From Streptomyces sp. A2-16 (lineage in GTDB: Bacteria; Actinomycetota; Actinomycetes; Streptomycetales; Streptomycetaceae), in NCBI RefSeq assembly GCF_018128905.1, contig NZ_CP063808.1, positions 5,828,001 through 5,892,000 on the forward strand: a stretch of 64,000 nucleotides of DNA. The letters run 5' to 3'. Below, in pieces: positions 1-8,275 of this stretch (its first letter is position 1; every line of letters starts with the position of its first letter). Position numbers and translations under genes: made by a program. A model generated the notes under the pieces. The model saw nothing but the letters and a program-made list of their open reading frames with translations, did no database searches and was not told where the DNA came from.

Positions 1-109
1 CCCGCCGGTCCGCCTTGAGCTGGGCGGCGAGGTCGAGGAGGTGGTGGATCTCCCGGGCGGTGAAGTCGAGTTCGCTCAGGTAGGAGCGGCCTCGCAGGTC
101 GACGGTCAT
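1..109 (-). CDS. arcB: Ornithine carbamoyltransferase, N-terminal fragment (cut by window edge)
   Basis: Reading down from the ATG at 109, the first 36 residues begin MTVDLRGRSYLSELDFT and continue with AREIHHLLDLAAQLK. This is the conserved first strand and helix of ornithine carbamoyltransferases, which in the arginine deiminase pathway split citrulline with phosphate into ornithine and carbamoyl phosphate. A GGAGG-type ribosome site precedes the start, and the gap to the arcA stop is 19 bases, so it is the next gene of the arc operon. The catalytic part lies outside the window. The catabolic role is inferred from the neighbour; an anabolic ArgF has the same fold. Confidence 0.85.
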   Translation of the reverse strand, partial: MTVDLRGRSYLSELDFTAREIHHLLDLAAQLKADRR

Positions 110-128
110 GGTGGTCCCCTCCGCTCGG

Positions 129-1343
129 TCAGTCGACCGCGTCGCGTTCGATCGGGCAGCTCATGCAGCGCGGACCGCCACGGCCGCGGCCGAGTTCGGC
201 GCCGGCGATGGTGACGATCTCGATGCCCTGTTTGCGCAGATGGGTGTTGGTGGTGACGTTGCGTTCGTAGCCGACGATCACGCCGGGGGCGACAGCGAGG
301 AAGTTGCTGCCGTCGTCCCACTGCTCCCGCTCGGCGCCCCGGATGTCCTGAGGTGCCGAGAGCATGCGCACCTTGTCCAGGTCGAGGGCCTCGGCCAGCG
401 CGGTGGCCAGGTCGAAGTCGGGCGTGACGTCGAAGCCCGTCGTGCGGGCGGCGCTGGGCGTGAGCGTCCAGGAGCGCAGCGAGTCGGCGAGCCCCGGGTA
501 GATGGTGAAGGCGTCCCGGTCGACCATCGTCAGCACGGTGTCGAGGTGCATGTACGCCCGCGCCGGGGGCAGTTGGACCGCGATCAGCCGCTGTGCCGTG
601 CCTGTGGCGAAGAGCCGGGACGCCAGATTCTCCACGGCCTGTGCGGTGGTCCGCTCCCCCATGCCGACCATGACGGCGCCGTTGCCGAGGACATGGACGT
701 CGCCGCCCTCGAGGGTTCCGACCGGGCCCTCCAGGAGCGGTGGGGTCGCGAAGGCGGCGAACATCGGATGGAACCGATAGACGGCCTGGGCGTGCAGGCT
801 CTCCCGCCTGCGGGCGGGCATGGCCATGGGGTTGACCGACAACCGGTCGTACACCCAGCAGGAGTTGTCGCGCGGGAAGAGGTGGTTGGGCAGCGGGGTG
901 AGTGCGAAGTCGTCCGTGTCCAGGGCGCTCCACACCAGACTGTGCGGGGTGGCGATGCTCAGGTCGCTCTTGAGGATCCCGCCGATCAGGTACTCGGCGA
1001 GTGTCTCCCCGTCCAGCTCCGCGCAGAGCTGCCGTACGGGATCGATCAGCGCCGGGCCGACGGTGGCCGGGGTCACGACCCGTTCGAGCAGCCAGTCGCG
1101 GGCGCCCGGGACGTCCAGGGTCTGGGCCAGCAGGTCGGCGAAGTAGTGCACCCGGGCCCCGTGGTCGCGCAGTACCTGGGCGAAGGCGTCGTGCTCCTCA
1201 CGGGCCCGCTTGGCCCACAGGATGTCGTCGAAGAGGAGCGCGTCGACGTTGCGCGGGGTCAGCCGGGACAGTTCGAGTCCCGGTCGGTGCAGGATCACCT
1301 GGCGGAGCCGGCCGACCTCGGAATCGACGTGGAAGCGGTTCAT
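129..1343 (-). CDS. arcA: Arginine deiminase
   Basis: A 404-residue protein of full family length that hydrolyses arginine to citrulline and ammonia, the first step of arginine fermentation. Visible family motifs are FPRDNS in the substrate pocket, EGGDVHVLGNG, the catalytic-histidine motif MHLDTVLTMVD, and the nucleophile in GGPRCMSCP (Cys about 393). I chose the ATG at 1343 because GGAAGG lies six bases upstream; a TTG start at 1358 has no such site. It sits between a permease gene and arcB on the same strand. With carbamate kinase, which is not in the window, the pathway would give one ATP per arginine without respiration. Confidence 0.96.
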   Translation of the reverse strand: MNRFHVDSEVGRLRQVILHRPGLELSRLTPRNVDALLFDDILWAKRAREEHDAFAQVLRDHGARVHYFADLLAQTLDVPGARDWLLERVVTPATVGPALIDPVRQLCAELDGETLAEYLIGGILKSDLSIATPHSLVWSALDTDDFALTPLPNHLFPRDNSCWVYDRLSVNPMAMPARRRESLHAQAVYRFHPMFAAFATPPLLEGPVGTLEGGDVHVLGNGAVMVGMGERTTAQAVENLASRLFATGTAQRLIAVQLPPARAYMHLDTVLTMVDRDAFTIYPGLADSLRSWTLTPSAARTTGFDVTPDFDLATALAEALDLDKVRMLSAPQDIRGAEREQWDDGSNFLAVAPGVIVGYERNVTTNTHLRKQGIEIVTIAGAELGRGRGGPRCMSCPIERDAVD

Positions 1344-1372
1344 GGTGTGCCTTCCCAAGGCCGTCGGAAGGA

Positions 1373-2833
1373 TCAGTCGTGGTGGCGCAGGAAGCTCCTG
1401 CGCGGGCGGCGGGACCGCGGGATCCGGGTGACGGGTGGCGGTGTCTCGGGCGCCCGGGTCCGCGGGACCTCCGGCCCGTCGGGCACCTCGACACCGTGCT
1501 CACCGCGCTCGCGGCCCAGCCAGATGTAGACCGGCAGGCCGAGCAGCAGCACGAACAGGCCGTAGTAGACGGTCTGGTAGCCGCTGCCCTGGATCGACCA
1601 GTACGAGAACGCCATCGCGAGCGCGGCGACCGTCCCGTCCCGGGCGAGGCGGCGCGTGCTCAGGCTGTCCCGGCCCCGGGCCAGCAGCCAGTACAGCTGG
1701 GCGGCGGCCGAGAACAGATAGGGGATCACGGCGGTGAGCACGCTCAGCAGCACGATCCGGGTGAAGACGTCCTCGAACCGGGTGTAGCTGAACACGGTGA
1801 TCAGCGAGGCGAGCACGGTCGAGGCGACGATCCCGAAGACGGGGACCCCGCTCGGGCCGCGCAGCTTCGCGAAGGCTCCGGGGAAGAGTCCGTCGCGGGC
1901 GGCGGCGTACGGCATCTCCGCGCACAGCATGGTCCAGCCGTTCAGGGCGCCGATGCCGGAGATGATGGCGGCCACGGCGACGGCGTCGCCCGCCCAGGTG
2001 CCGCCCACGATGTTGTTGGCGGCGTCGGTGAACGGCGCGGTGGAGGCGCCGAGTTCACCGTGCGAGACGGTGCCGAACACCGCGAGGGTGCCGAGGAGGT
2101 AGATCACGGCGCAGGCGAGCGTGCCGTACACGGTGGCACGCGGCACGTTGCGCTCGGGATCACGGACCCGGCCGGCGACCACGGAGGCGGCCTCCAGACC
2201 GAGGTAGCTGAACAGGGCGATGGCCCCGGCCGCCGAGATCGCGCCGAGCGCCGACTGGTCACTGGCGTTGAAGGCGCCGAAGTTGTCCGGGTCGATGAAC
2301 AGCAGACCGACCGTGGCCATCAGGATCAGCGGCACGAACTTCAGCACGGTGGTGATCACCTGGAAGGCGCCGGTGTTGCGGACCCCGCTGAGGTTGACCG
2401 CGGCCGGGATCCACAGGCCGACGAGCGCGATGAGTATCGAGATCCCGGTCCGGTGCCCGGTGTTGACGAAGACCTCGACATAGCCGACCCAGGCCACCAC
2501 GATCGCGGCGTTGCCGGCCCAGGCGGTGATCCAGTACGACCACGCGTTGAGGAACCCGGTGAACTCGCCGAAGGCCTCGCGGGCGTACACGTAGGGGCCG
2601 CCGCTCGCCGGGACGCGCCGCGACAGTGCCCCGAACGTGACGGCCAGGGCGAGCGCGCCGAGCGTGACCACGACGAACGCCACGAGGGCGATCGGCCCGT
2701 AGGGTGCGAGCGCCGACGGCAGGGCGAAGACGCCGGTTCCGATGATGCTGCCGATGACCAGCGCGGACGCGGCGGGCAGGCCGAGTTGCGCTCTGGGAGC
2801 GGGCCTTGCCCCGCCCCTCGCCGACCTGGACAT
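1373..2833 (-). CDS. APC-family amino-acid permease, probable arginine/ornithine exchanger
   Basis: A 486-residue integral membrane protein with about twelve hydrophobic segments. It opens with the APC-superfamily substrate-binding turn (IGSIIGTGVFALPSALA, near residues 28-44), and the ISGIGALNGWTM segment resembles basic-amino-acid antiporters. AAGGAGT sits seven bases before the ATG. The stop is 29 bases before arcA on the same strand, so the simplest reading is import of arginine in exchange for ornithine to feed the deiminase pathway. The substrate is inferred from this context; the protein could also be a general permease of the YjeH or PotE type. Confidence 0.88.
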   Translation of the reverse strand: MSRSARGGARPAPRAQLGLPAASALVIGSIIGTGVFALPSALAPYGPIALVAFVVVTLGALALAVTFGALSRRVPASGGPYVYAREAFGEFTGFLNAWSYWITAWAGNAAIVVAWVGYVEVFVNTGHRTGISILIALVGLWIPAAVNLSGVRNTGAFQVITTVLKFVPLILMATVGLLFIDPDNFGAFNASDQSALGAISAAGAIALFSYLGLEAASVVAGRVRDPERNVPRATVYGTLACAVIYLLGTLAVFGTVSHGELGASTAPFTDAANNIVGGTWAGDAVAVAAIISGIGALNGWTMLCAEMPYAAARDGLFPGAFAKLRGPSGVPVFGIVASTVLASLITVFSYTRFEDVFTRIVLLSVLTAVIPYLFSAAAQLYWLLARGRDSLSTRRLARDGTVAALAMAFSYWSIQGSGYQTVYYGLFVLLLGLPVYIWLGRERGEHGVEVPDGPEVPRTRAPETPPPVTRIPRSRRPRRSFLRHHD

Positions 2834-2986
2834 GGCTGTACTCCTTGTGTTCGAAGTGCTCGAAGCTGCGGAAGTTCCCTCCTGCTTCGATCCTTCTCCG
2901 CCACGTCCTCCCCGGTGAGCGGCCACAGGTCCCGTTCCCGGGCCATTGGTCCTGGTCCGGCCCGCCCACTCGGCCCACGGCACCGC

Positions 2987-3964
2987 TCAGAGCAGGTCGA
3001 GCACCTCGGTGACGGGCCGGCGGGGCGACGCGGTACCTGGGGTGCCGTAGCCGAGGCGCAGCACCATGTGCACGAAACCCATGCCGGAGGTGGGGTCCCG
3101 GGCCAGTTCGCGCAGGTCGCGCTCCTCCAGGGCGTGGGAACTCAGGGCCGTGGCCAGTCCGTTCAGGGTGGCCAGCAGCAGGACCCGCTCCAGCGCCTGC
3201 CCTGCCCGCAGCCAGTCGGCGCGGTGGTCCTGGCCGGTGCCCAGGAGCGCGAGGTTCGGAGTGGTCTCGAAAGCCGCCGCCGCCCGGCCGGGAACGTTGC
3301 GCCGCCCGGCGAAGTCCCGGACCGGGGCCCGGCCGGAGCGCACGCGCGGTCCGAAGGCGTGTTCCGGGATTCCGTCGCCGGCCCGCGGGCCCCGGTGCGT
3401 CCACCGCTCCACGTCCTCCAGGCGCTCGGGGTCCAGGGTGTCGCGTCCCTCGGCGTCCCGAACGTGATCGAGCAGGGCCTCCAGGTGCCAGGCGCGGGGG
3501 AAGAGGAGCTGTGCGCCCTCCTGGGCGGCGGCGGCCCGCAGCGCCTGCTGGACGTCGGCCGGTACCGGCCGGTCGGCGAACGGGTGTCGGCTGGTGTGGC
3601 GCCGCTCGACCGCCGGGAACAGCGCGGACGCCGCGCGGTCGGGCGGGCCGGTGTCGCCGATCCGGACGGTGGCCAACAGGTACGGGTCGGAAGGATCGGG
3701 CAGCAGCAGGGTGTCGGTGTCCAGGCCCCGGTGCGCCGCGGCGACGCGCAGGTTGAACAGGGCCGCGCCGCAGCCGAGGTGCAGGGCGCGGTGGTCGGGG
3801 TCGGTGCGGGGCATCGTGCGGCCGAGGTCGGCACGCAGTTCGAGGAGGCCTGCGGCGGAGCGCCAACGAAAGTGCCAGGGCTGGGCGTTGTGGAGCGAGG
3901 GGGCGGCCGTCGCGGCCGTGACAAGCTCCGTGACGGTCCTCTCGTCGAAGGGACGCGCCTGCAT
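2987..3964 (-). CDS. Acg-like nitroreductase-family protein
   Basis: A 325-residue member of the Acg group of nitroreductase-fold proteins. It has the FMN-phosphate motif AAPSLHNAQPWHFRW near residues 20-34, the DPDHRALHLGCGAALFNLRVAA segment, and the second-half motif DWLRAGQALERVLLLATLNGLA. Mycobacterial Acg (Rv2032) and Rv3131 are DosR-controlled; for Acg, flavin sequestration has been proposed rather than ordinary catalysis. The start 14 bases after the SHOCT-like gene suggests cotranscription from the USP promoter near 5250. A paralogue is at 38730-39728 and a fragment at 60732. Confidence 0.92.
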   Translation of the reverse strand: MQARPFDERTVTELVTAATAAPSLHNAQPWHFRWRSAAGLLELRADLGRTMPRTDPDHRALHLGCGAALFNLRVAAAHRGLDTDTLLLPDPSDPYLLATVRIGDTGPPDRAASALFPAVERRHTSRHPFADRPVPADVQQALRAAAAQEGAQLLFPRAWHLEALLDHVRDAEGRDTLDPERLEDVERWTHRGPRAGDGIPEHAFGPRVRSGRAPVRDFAGRRNVPGRAAAAFETTPNLALLGTGQDHRADWLRAGQALERVLLLATLNGLATALSSHALEERDLRELARDPTSGMGFVHMVLRLGYGTPGTASPRRPVTEVLDLL

Positions 3965-3978
3965 GCGGCACACCTCCC

Positions 3979-4245
3979 TCAGGGTTTGGTCAGACCGGCG
4001 TCGTCGGAGCGCAGCACGGACAGACGACGCCGGTACTCCTCCTCGTCGATCTCGCCCCGGGCGAAGCGCTCGGCGAGCAGCTGCTCGGGGGACGGTGGGA
4101 GATGGGTGCGCGGTGGCTGCGGAGCACGCGTCAGGGATCGGTACAGCAGCACGCCGACGGTGATGAGCAGGGCCCAGAACAGGGCCGCGCCGACCGAGGT
4201 GGCGAACCAGTCCCAGCCGGTCATGTCGTGGTGGTTCCAGTACAC
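3979..4245 (-). CDS. Small membrane protein with C-terminal SHOCT-like motif
   Basis: An 88-residue protein with one transmembrane helix (ATSVGAALFWALLITVGVLLY) and a C-terminal short amphipathic domain, LLAERFARGEIDEEEYRRRLSVL, the SHOCT pattern found at the end of many small bacterial proteins. I chose GTG at 4245 because GGGAG is eight bases upstream; the GTG at 4254 overlaps that site. It lies between a USP gene and a nitroreductase gene on the same strand with short gaps. Function is unknown; SHOCT segments are thought to mediate oligomerisation. Confidence 0.8.
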   Translation of the reverse strand: MYWNHHDMTGWDWFATSVGAALFWALLITVGVLLYRSLTRAPQPPRTHLPPSPEQLLAERFARGEIDEEEYRRRLSVLRSDDAGLTKP

Positions 4246-4272
4246 GGTGGTCACTCCCTCGCTGTCGGGTCC

Positions 4273-5154
4273 TCAGGGGTGAGGGACCACGGCGACCGGA
4301 CAGTCGACGTGGTGGACGACCCCGTGGGTGACGGGACCGGTGCGGGGTCCCACGGTCCTGTCGGCGAGCCGGTGACCGACGACGAGGAGGGAGGCACCGG
4401 ACGCGGCGCGCACCAGCACGGACTGTGCCCGGCCGGTGGAGACGGTCGCCAGGACCTCGACGTCGGGGTACTTCTCCCGCCACACGCTCAGCAGGTCGTC
4501 GAGCAGTTCGCGCGAGGCGTCCGCGGTGGACCCGTGCGGTAGCGGACCCAGCGGTACCCCGGCCTGCCGGGCGTGGACCACCCGCAGCCGGGCGCCGCGC
4601 AGCCCGGCCTCCTCGAAGGCGAACTCGATCACCTCGTCGCTCGGGTCGGCGACGTCGACACCGAGCACCACGTCGCGACAGCCGGTGCGCGTGGAAGGGC
4701 TGCCGTCCGGCGCGGGCAGGTGCTCGTCCGTGGCCTCCTCCCCGGCCCGGACCAGCACCACGGGGCGTTCGGCCTTCGCGATGACGCCCAGCGCCACGGA
4801 TCCCACGAGGAAGCCCGTGAAGCCGCTCAGTCCGCGCGAGCCCAGCACCAGCAGTTCCGCCTGCTCGGCCGCGTGCAGCAGCACCTCGGTGGCCGGGCCC
4901 TGTGTCTGCTCGTCGTCGAGGCGCGTGCCGGGGCTCGCCGCACGGACCCGGTCCTCCGCCTGTCGCAGCACGCGCCGTGCCAAGTGGCGCTGCACCGCGC
5001 CCGCCGACGCTTCCCCGCCGGGACGCGGTCCCCGCTCCCAGGCGTGCACCAGCCGCAGCCTCCGGCCACGGCGCTCCGCCTCGCGCACGGCCCATTCGGC
5101 CGCGGCGAGGCTCTCGGCGGACCCGTCCACCCCTGCGATCACCGGCGCGAGCAT
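4273..5154 (-). CDS. Universal stress protein, tandem USP domains
   Basis: A 293-residue cytoplasmic protein with two USP domains. Domain 1 starts at VIAGVDGSAESLAAAEWA and carries the ATP-binding pattern GSRGLSGFTGFLVGSV; domain 2 starts at VVLGVDVADPSDE and ends GPVTHGVVHHVDCPVAVVPHP. In mycobacteria tandem USPs such as Rv2623 bind ATP and are DosR-induced. I chose ATG 5154, eight bases after GAGG, though GTG 5157 is possible. An exact palindromic box lies 93 bases upstream (5247-5260), and the gene appears to lead the run towards the arginine deiminase genes. Confidence 0.93.
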   Translation of the reverse strand: MLAPVIAGVDGSAESLAAAEWAVREAERRGRRLRLVHAWERGPRPGGEASAGAVQRHLARRVLRQAEDRVRAASPGTRLDDEQTQGPATEVLLHAAEQAELLVLGSRGLSGFTGFLVGSVALGVIAKAERPVVLVRAGEEATDEHLPAPDGSPSTRTGCRDVVLGVDVADPSDEVIEFAFEEAGLRGARLRVVHARQAGVPLGPLPHGSTADASRELLDDLLSVWREKYPDVEVLATVSTGRAQSVLVRAASGASLLVVGHRLADRTVGPRTGPVTHGVVHHVDCPVAVVPHP

Positions 5155-5246
5155 CACGTACACCTCACCCCTACTCGGACTGCCTCGTACGGCCAGCCTC
5201 GCGCCCGGCGCCGCCGGCCGGTATGGGCTGCCCGGGGCTGTCCGGG

Positions 5247-5260
5247 GGGCCGTCCGGCCC
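5247..5260. promoter_or_regulatory. Exact dormancy-type box upstream of USP 4273-5154
   Basis: GGGCCGTCCGGCCC, an exact match to GGNCCGNNCGGNCC with one more G/C pair on each side. It lies 93 bases before the USP start on the minus strand. Binding by the DosR-like regulator is inferred. Confidence 0.65.
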
Positions 5261-5395
5261 CAGGCGCGCTCGGTGAGCACGGATGCAGGTGTCGGACGTG
5301 GGCGCGGCGCCGCCGCCCGGAAGGCCGGTGTCGTCCGGGCGGCGCGGCGCGCGGGCCGGGGCGGGTGCTCGACCAGGTGCGCCCCCCAGCCGTGT

Positions 5396-6268
5396 TCACA
5401 TGGCCGGCACGATCGCGACCGGGCACTGCGCGTGGTGCAGGAGCGTGTGGCCCACGCGGCCCAGCTGCAGGCCGAAGTGACCGGTCCGGCGGCGGGCTCC
5501 GACGATCACCAGGTCCGCCGCGGCGGAGCGGTGCAGCAGCACCTTGCGGGCCGGGCCCTCCACCGTGTGACGGCGCACCTGGATTCCGGGGTGATCGGCC
5601 ACAGCGTCGTGCAGCAGGGCGTCGAGCTGTGCCGACGCACGCTCCTCGTGGAGATGCGCCGAGTCCTCGGCCAGCCGGGGCTCGTCCGCGCCCTCGTGCG
5701 CGGGGCAGCGCCAGGCGCGTACGACGTCGAGGACGCCGCCGCGGGCCTCGGCCTCACGGAAGGCGAACCGCACGGCCTCGGCGCCGGACGCGGGCTCGCC
5801 CGCGCCGAGCACGATCCGTTCGTGTGTTCCCTCCACACCGGCCTTGTCACCCCGGACCACGATCACCGGGCAGTGCGCCCGGGCCGCCACGGTCAGACCG
5901 ACCGAACCGAGCAGCAGGCCCTTCAGCTCACCGCGTCCACGCGAACCCGTCACCAGCGCGCAGGCGTCGCGGCCCGCCCGCAACAGCGCGTCGACGGCTT
6001 CCTCGGGAACCACCTCCGCGGACACCTTCACCTCGGAATTGCGCCGCCGGACGCGTTCCACGGCGGTGCCCACGATGTTCTCCGCCATCACTTGCTCGGA
6101 CGGACGGTCGACGGCCGTGGACGGCACGACGTCCTCGTAGCGCTCCCACAAGGAGGCGTACACCAGCCGCAGCGCGAGGCCCCGGCGGGCCGCTTCGTCC
6201 ACCGCCCAGTCGAGCGCGACCAGGCTCGAGTCCGATCCGTCGACACCCACGACCAGGGGCAGCTCCAT
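5396..6268 (-). CDS. Universal stress protein, tandem USP domains
   Basis: A 290-residue two-domain USP. Domain 1 runs from LVVGVDGSDSSLVALDWA to the nucleotide motif GSRGRGELKGLLLGSVG; domain 2 ends with GARRRTGHFGLQLGRVGHTLLHHAQCPVAIVP. Both halves keep the glycine-rich loop expected for ATP binding. The ATG at 6268 is preceded by AAGGTGGGGA. It is divergent from the CBS-BON gene at 6497, and the shared 228-base region holds one exact box and one single-mismatch box, so the two genes are probably induced together. Confidence 0.93.
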   Translation of the reverse strand: MELPLVVGVDGSDSSLVALDWAVDEAARRGLALRLVYASLWERYEDVVPSTAVDRPSEQVMAENIVGTAVERVRRRNSEVKVSAEVVPEEAVDALLRAGRDACALVTGSRGRGELKGLLLGSVGLTVAARAHCPVIVVRGDKAGVEGTHERIVLGAGEPASGAEAVRFAFREAEARGGVLDVVRAWRCPAHEGADEPRLAEDSAHLHEERASAQLDALLHDAVADHPGIQVRRHTVEGPARKVLLHRSAAADLVIVGARRRTGHFGLQLGRVGHTLLHHAQCPVAIVPAM

Positions 6269-6352
6269 CGTCCCCACCACCTTTCGTCGCCGCACGGGTG
6301 TGCGGCACAGGGCTCCACCCTCACCGTCGCGCCGTCGACCGGACTCTGCCAG

Positions 6353-6366
6353 GGGCCGTTCGGCCC
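6353..6366. promoter_or_regulatory. Exact dormancy-type box in a divergent promoter region
   Basis: GGGCCGTTCGGCCC inside a perfect 18-base palindrome (6351-6368). It sits 85 bases from the USP start at 6268 and 130 bases from the CBS-BON start at 6497, so it could serve both genes. Confidence 0.7.
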
Positions 6367-6402
6367 CTGCCCGGGGCACCCGTGCGCGAGCCCCGCCCAC
6401 GA

Positions 6403-6416
6403 GGGCCACTCGGCCC
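6403..6416. promoter_or_regulatory. Dormancy-type box, one mismatch
   Basis: GGGCCACTCGGCCC differs from GGNCCGNNCGGNCC only at position 6. Its centre is 50 bases from that of the exact box at 6353, on the side of the CBS-BON gene. A half-site GGGCCGATC follows at 6440. Confidence 0.5.
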
Positions 6417-6496
6417 GGTGACCTGCCCGCTCAGCCCCTGGGCCGATCCCGTCCTGAGCCGGACGCTGCAATCGAGGCAGTGAAGGAGGACACACC

Positions 6497-7213
6497 ATGA
6501 AGGCCACGAAGATCGGCTCTGTGATGGTCGGGGACGTCGTCACCGTCGACCGTGACACCCCGTTCAAGCAAGTCGCCCGGGTACTGGGCGAGCACCGCAT
6601 CAGCGGGGTGCCGGTCGTCGACGAGGACGACAAGGTCCTCGGGGTGATCTCGGAGACGGACCTGATGCTCCGGCAGGCCCAGGGCACACAGGTCCACTCG
6701 TGGCTCGGCCGTCTGCGCCGCGGTGTCCGCAGGACCGAGGCGAAGAGTCGTGCCCGGACCGCCGGTGGGCTCATGTCGGCGCCCGCCGTGACCGTGCGGG
6801 CCGACGACACCGTTCCCGAGGCCGCCCGGCTCATGGCCCGGCACCGCGTCGAACGGCTGCCCGTGGTGGACGAGGAGGACCGGCTCGTCGGCATCGTCAC
6901 CCGCCGCGATCTCCTGGAGGTCTTCCTGCGCAGCGACGAGGAGATCCGCCGGACGGTGGAGCAGGAGGTGCTCCTCAACACTCTGTGGCTCGCTCCGCAG
7001 AACATCTCCGTCCGCGTCCGCAACGGTGTGGTGACCCTCGCCGGGGAGCTGGAACGGCGCAGCGAGAAGTCCATCGCGCTGCGCACGACAGGGCGGGTGG
7101 ACGGAGTCGTCGGCGTGGTCGACCGCCTCACCTACCGGCTCGACGACACCCGGCTCCAGCCGGCCGAGCAGGCCCTGCACGGCGTGGCCGGCGACTGGCT
7201 GCGCAAGTTGTGA
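6497..7213 (+). CDS. CBS-domain pair with C-terminal BON domain
   Basis: A 238-residue soluble protein. CBS 1 starts at IGSVMVGDVVTVDRDTPFKQ, CBS 2 at GGLMSAPAVTVRADDTVPEA with LPVVDEEDRLVGIVTRRDLL, and the BON domain is near residues 155-215 (ISVRVRNGVVTLAGELE). CBS pairs bind adenosine nucleotides; the M. tuberculosis CBS protein Hrp1 (Rv2626c) is a strong DosR target. AAGGAGG stands six bases before the ATG. The molecular role is unknown; nucleotide sensing is the family expectation. Paralogues are at 11633 and 50623. Confidence 0.92.
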   Translation: MKATKIGSVMVGDVVTVDRDTPFKQVARVLGEHRISGVPVVDEDDKVLGVISETDLMLRQAQGTQVHSWLGRLRRGVRRTEAKSRARTAGGLMSAPAVTVRADDTVPEAARLMARHRVERLPVVDEEDRLVGIVTRRDLLEVFLRSDEEIRRTVEQEVLLNTLWLAPQNISVRVRNGVVTLAGELERRSEKSIALRTTGRVDGVVGVVDRLTYRLDDTRLQPAEQALHGVAGDWLRKL

Positions 7214-7242
7214 CCCTGGCGCACTGACGATTGGAGACAGTC

Positions 7243-7464
7243 ATGGTTCCTCTCCTGCTGCTGGGAGCCGCTGTACTGGGTGCCTGCCTGGTGTTCGGGT
7301 ACAGCTCGTTCATCGTCGGCTTCCTCCTGATGGCGGGCGGCGTCCTGGGCCTGATCGCGTTCATGGCGACGCCGGGCATGATCCGGCGGCCCGGTGAGCA
7401 CGAGGTGGTCATCGAGAAGCACTTCATCGGTGACGGCGACGACCACCGCCACTACCGCACCTGA
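7243..7464 (+). CDS. Small membrane protein of unknown function
   Basis: A 73-residue protein with two hydrophobic segments (MVPLLLLGAAVLGACLVFGY and FIVGFLLMAGGVLGLIAFMA) and a charged, histidine-containing tail ending GDGDDHRHYRT. I chose ATG 7243 because GGAG lies six bases upstream; the TTG at 7231 overlaps that site. It begins 29 bases after the CBS-BON gene on the same strand and is followed by a clear hairpin, so the two form a transcription unit. I do not recognise the family. Confidence 0.75.
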   Translation: MVPLLLLGAAVLGACLVFGYSSFIVGFLLMAGGVLGLIAFMATPGMIRRPGEHEVVIEKHFIGDGDDHRHYRT

Positions 7465-7481
7465 CCGCGTTCCCGCACGTA

Positions 7482-7522
7482 CCAGGGCCGACCGACACCA
7501 ACACGGTGCCGGCCGGCCCTGG
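7482..7522 (+). terminator. Hairpin terminator after the CBS-BON / small membrane gene unit
   Basis: CCAGGGCCGACCGACACC pairs with GGTGCCGGCCGGCCCTGG around a five-base loop AACAC, with two mismatches in 18. It starts 17 bases after the stop at 7464. Confidence 0.75.
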
Positions 7523-7841
7523 CGGTTGCCGGGCCTCCCGAAGCGCCTTGCCGGCAGGAGCGATTTCCCGGGAGACGGCCCTGACCGATCACGCCTGGCC
7601 CATCACGCCGACGGCGGCAACCGCGGCGTGATGCGTGTCGGCGGTTCCGGGGCGTCCCGGGCCGCGCTGCGCCGCGCTGGGCAGCTCAGCACGCGTGTCG
7701 GTTCGGTGCGGAGGTCGTCGCCGTGCCTGCCCGAGTTCCGGCCTCCCCGGCCGTCCGCCGCCGTGTCCCGGGGGCGCGAGTGTCTTCGGCCCCTCCCCTG
7801 ATCCCCGTGGCGACAGTGCCGACCGATGACGTCGCACGGCC

Positions 7842-7883
7842 GACCGGGGGACCGGGCCGCCTCCGAAGCCCGGTCCCCCGGTC
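7842..7883. terminator. Perfect 16-bp hairpin downstream of gene 7921-8142
   Basis: GACCGGGGGACCGGGC and its exact complement are separated by ten bases (7858-7867). It lies 38 bases past the stop of the minus-strand gene and could block transcription from both sides. Confidence 0.75.
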
Positions 7884-7920
7884 GTCGCCGCCCCGGCGGC
7901 TCGGTGACCGGCGGGGGTTC

Positions 7921-8142
7921 TCAGTGGTTCACGGGCGTACGACGGCTGGTCTCCTTGGACGGCGGCCGGACCCGCGCGGTCGACGGTGCCGTCGGCGGTT
8001 GCGTCGGCATCTGCGCACGGCGACGAGCGGTCCGCAGTGCGAGTGCGTCGAAGAACGCGGTGAGGACGATGGTCACGCCCATCGCCGCGAACAGCAGGAG
8101 CACGAACCTCTCCCAGAACTCCGGCGTGAGACTGGTACCCAC
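7921..8142 (-). CDS. Small single-pass membrane protein of unknown function
   Basis: A 73-residue protein from GTG 8142, chosen because GGAG lies six bases upstream. An N-terminal soluble turn (MGTSLTPEFWERF) is followed by one strong transmembrane helix (VLLLFAAMGVTIVLTAFFDALAL), an arginine stop-transfer RTARRR, and a low-complexity Pro/Thr/Ser tail. It stands alone between the MBL hydrolase gene and a terminator on the same strand. No family is recognised. An in-frame ATG at 8166 would add eight residues but lacks a ribosome site. Confidence 0.65.
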   Translation of the reverse strand: MGTSLTPEFWERFVLLLFAAMGVTIVLTAFFDALALRTARRRAQMPTQPPTAPSTARVRPPSKETSRRTPVNH

Positions 8143-8275
8143 GGTCCTCTCCCCCTCGCGCATCGGCGTCGTTGTCCTCATGTCTCCAGCCAACTCCCCC
8201 GTGCCCTCCGGCGCATGAGGCGACCGGCCCCTCCACAGGGCCCCAGCGGCCCTTGAACCGGGCCGACGGCGTACG

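Larger units (their letters stand above)
7465..7920. other. Gene-poor 456-base interval with three hairpins
   Basis: I see no convincing gene here. It holds the terminator after the small membrane gene (7482-7522), a 10-bp hairpin at 7601-7633 (CATCACGCCG with its complement, 13-base loop) and a 16-bp hairpin at 7842-7883. Short reading frames have no ribosome sites and arginine/proline-rich translations typical of non-coding GC-rich DNA. Confidence 0.6.

Noticed and set aside
2940..2952. GGGCCATTGGTCC upstream of the permease as a further box
   Set aside because: One base too short and the central CG pairs are lost; the permease can be read from the unit upstream.
1001..4282. 1093-residue plus-strand open frame over arcA, permease and nitroreductase genes
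   Set aside because: Low-complexity Arg/Gly/Ala translation opposite three clear minus-strand genes; no ribosome site.
8238..8252. GGGCCCCAGCGGCCC upstream of gene 7921-8142
   Set aside because: GGCC arms are present but the spacer is five bases, not four; could be chance in GC-rich DNA.
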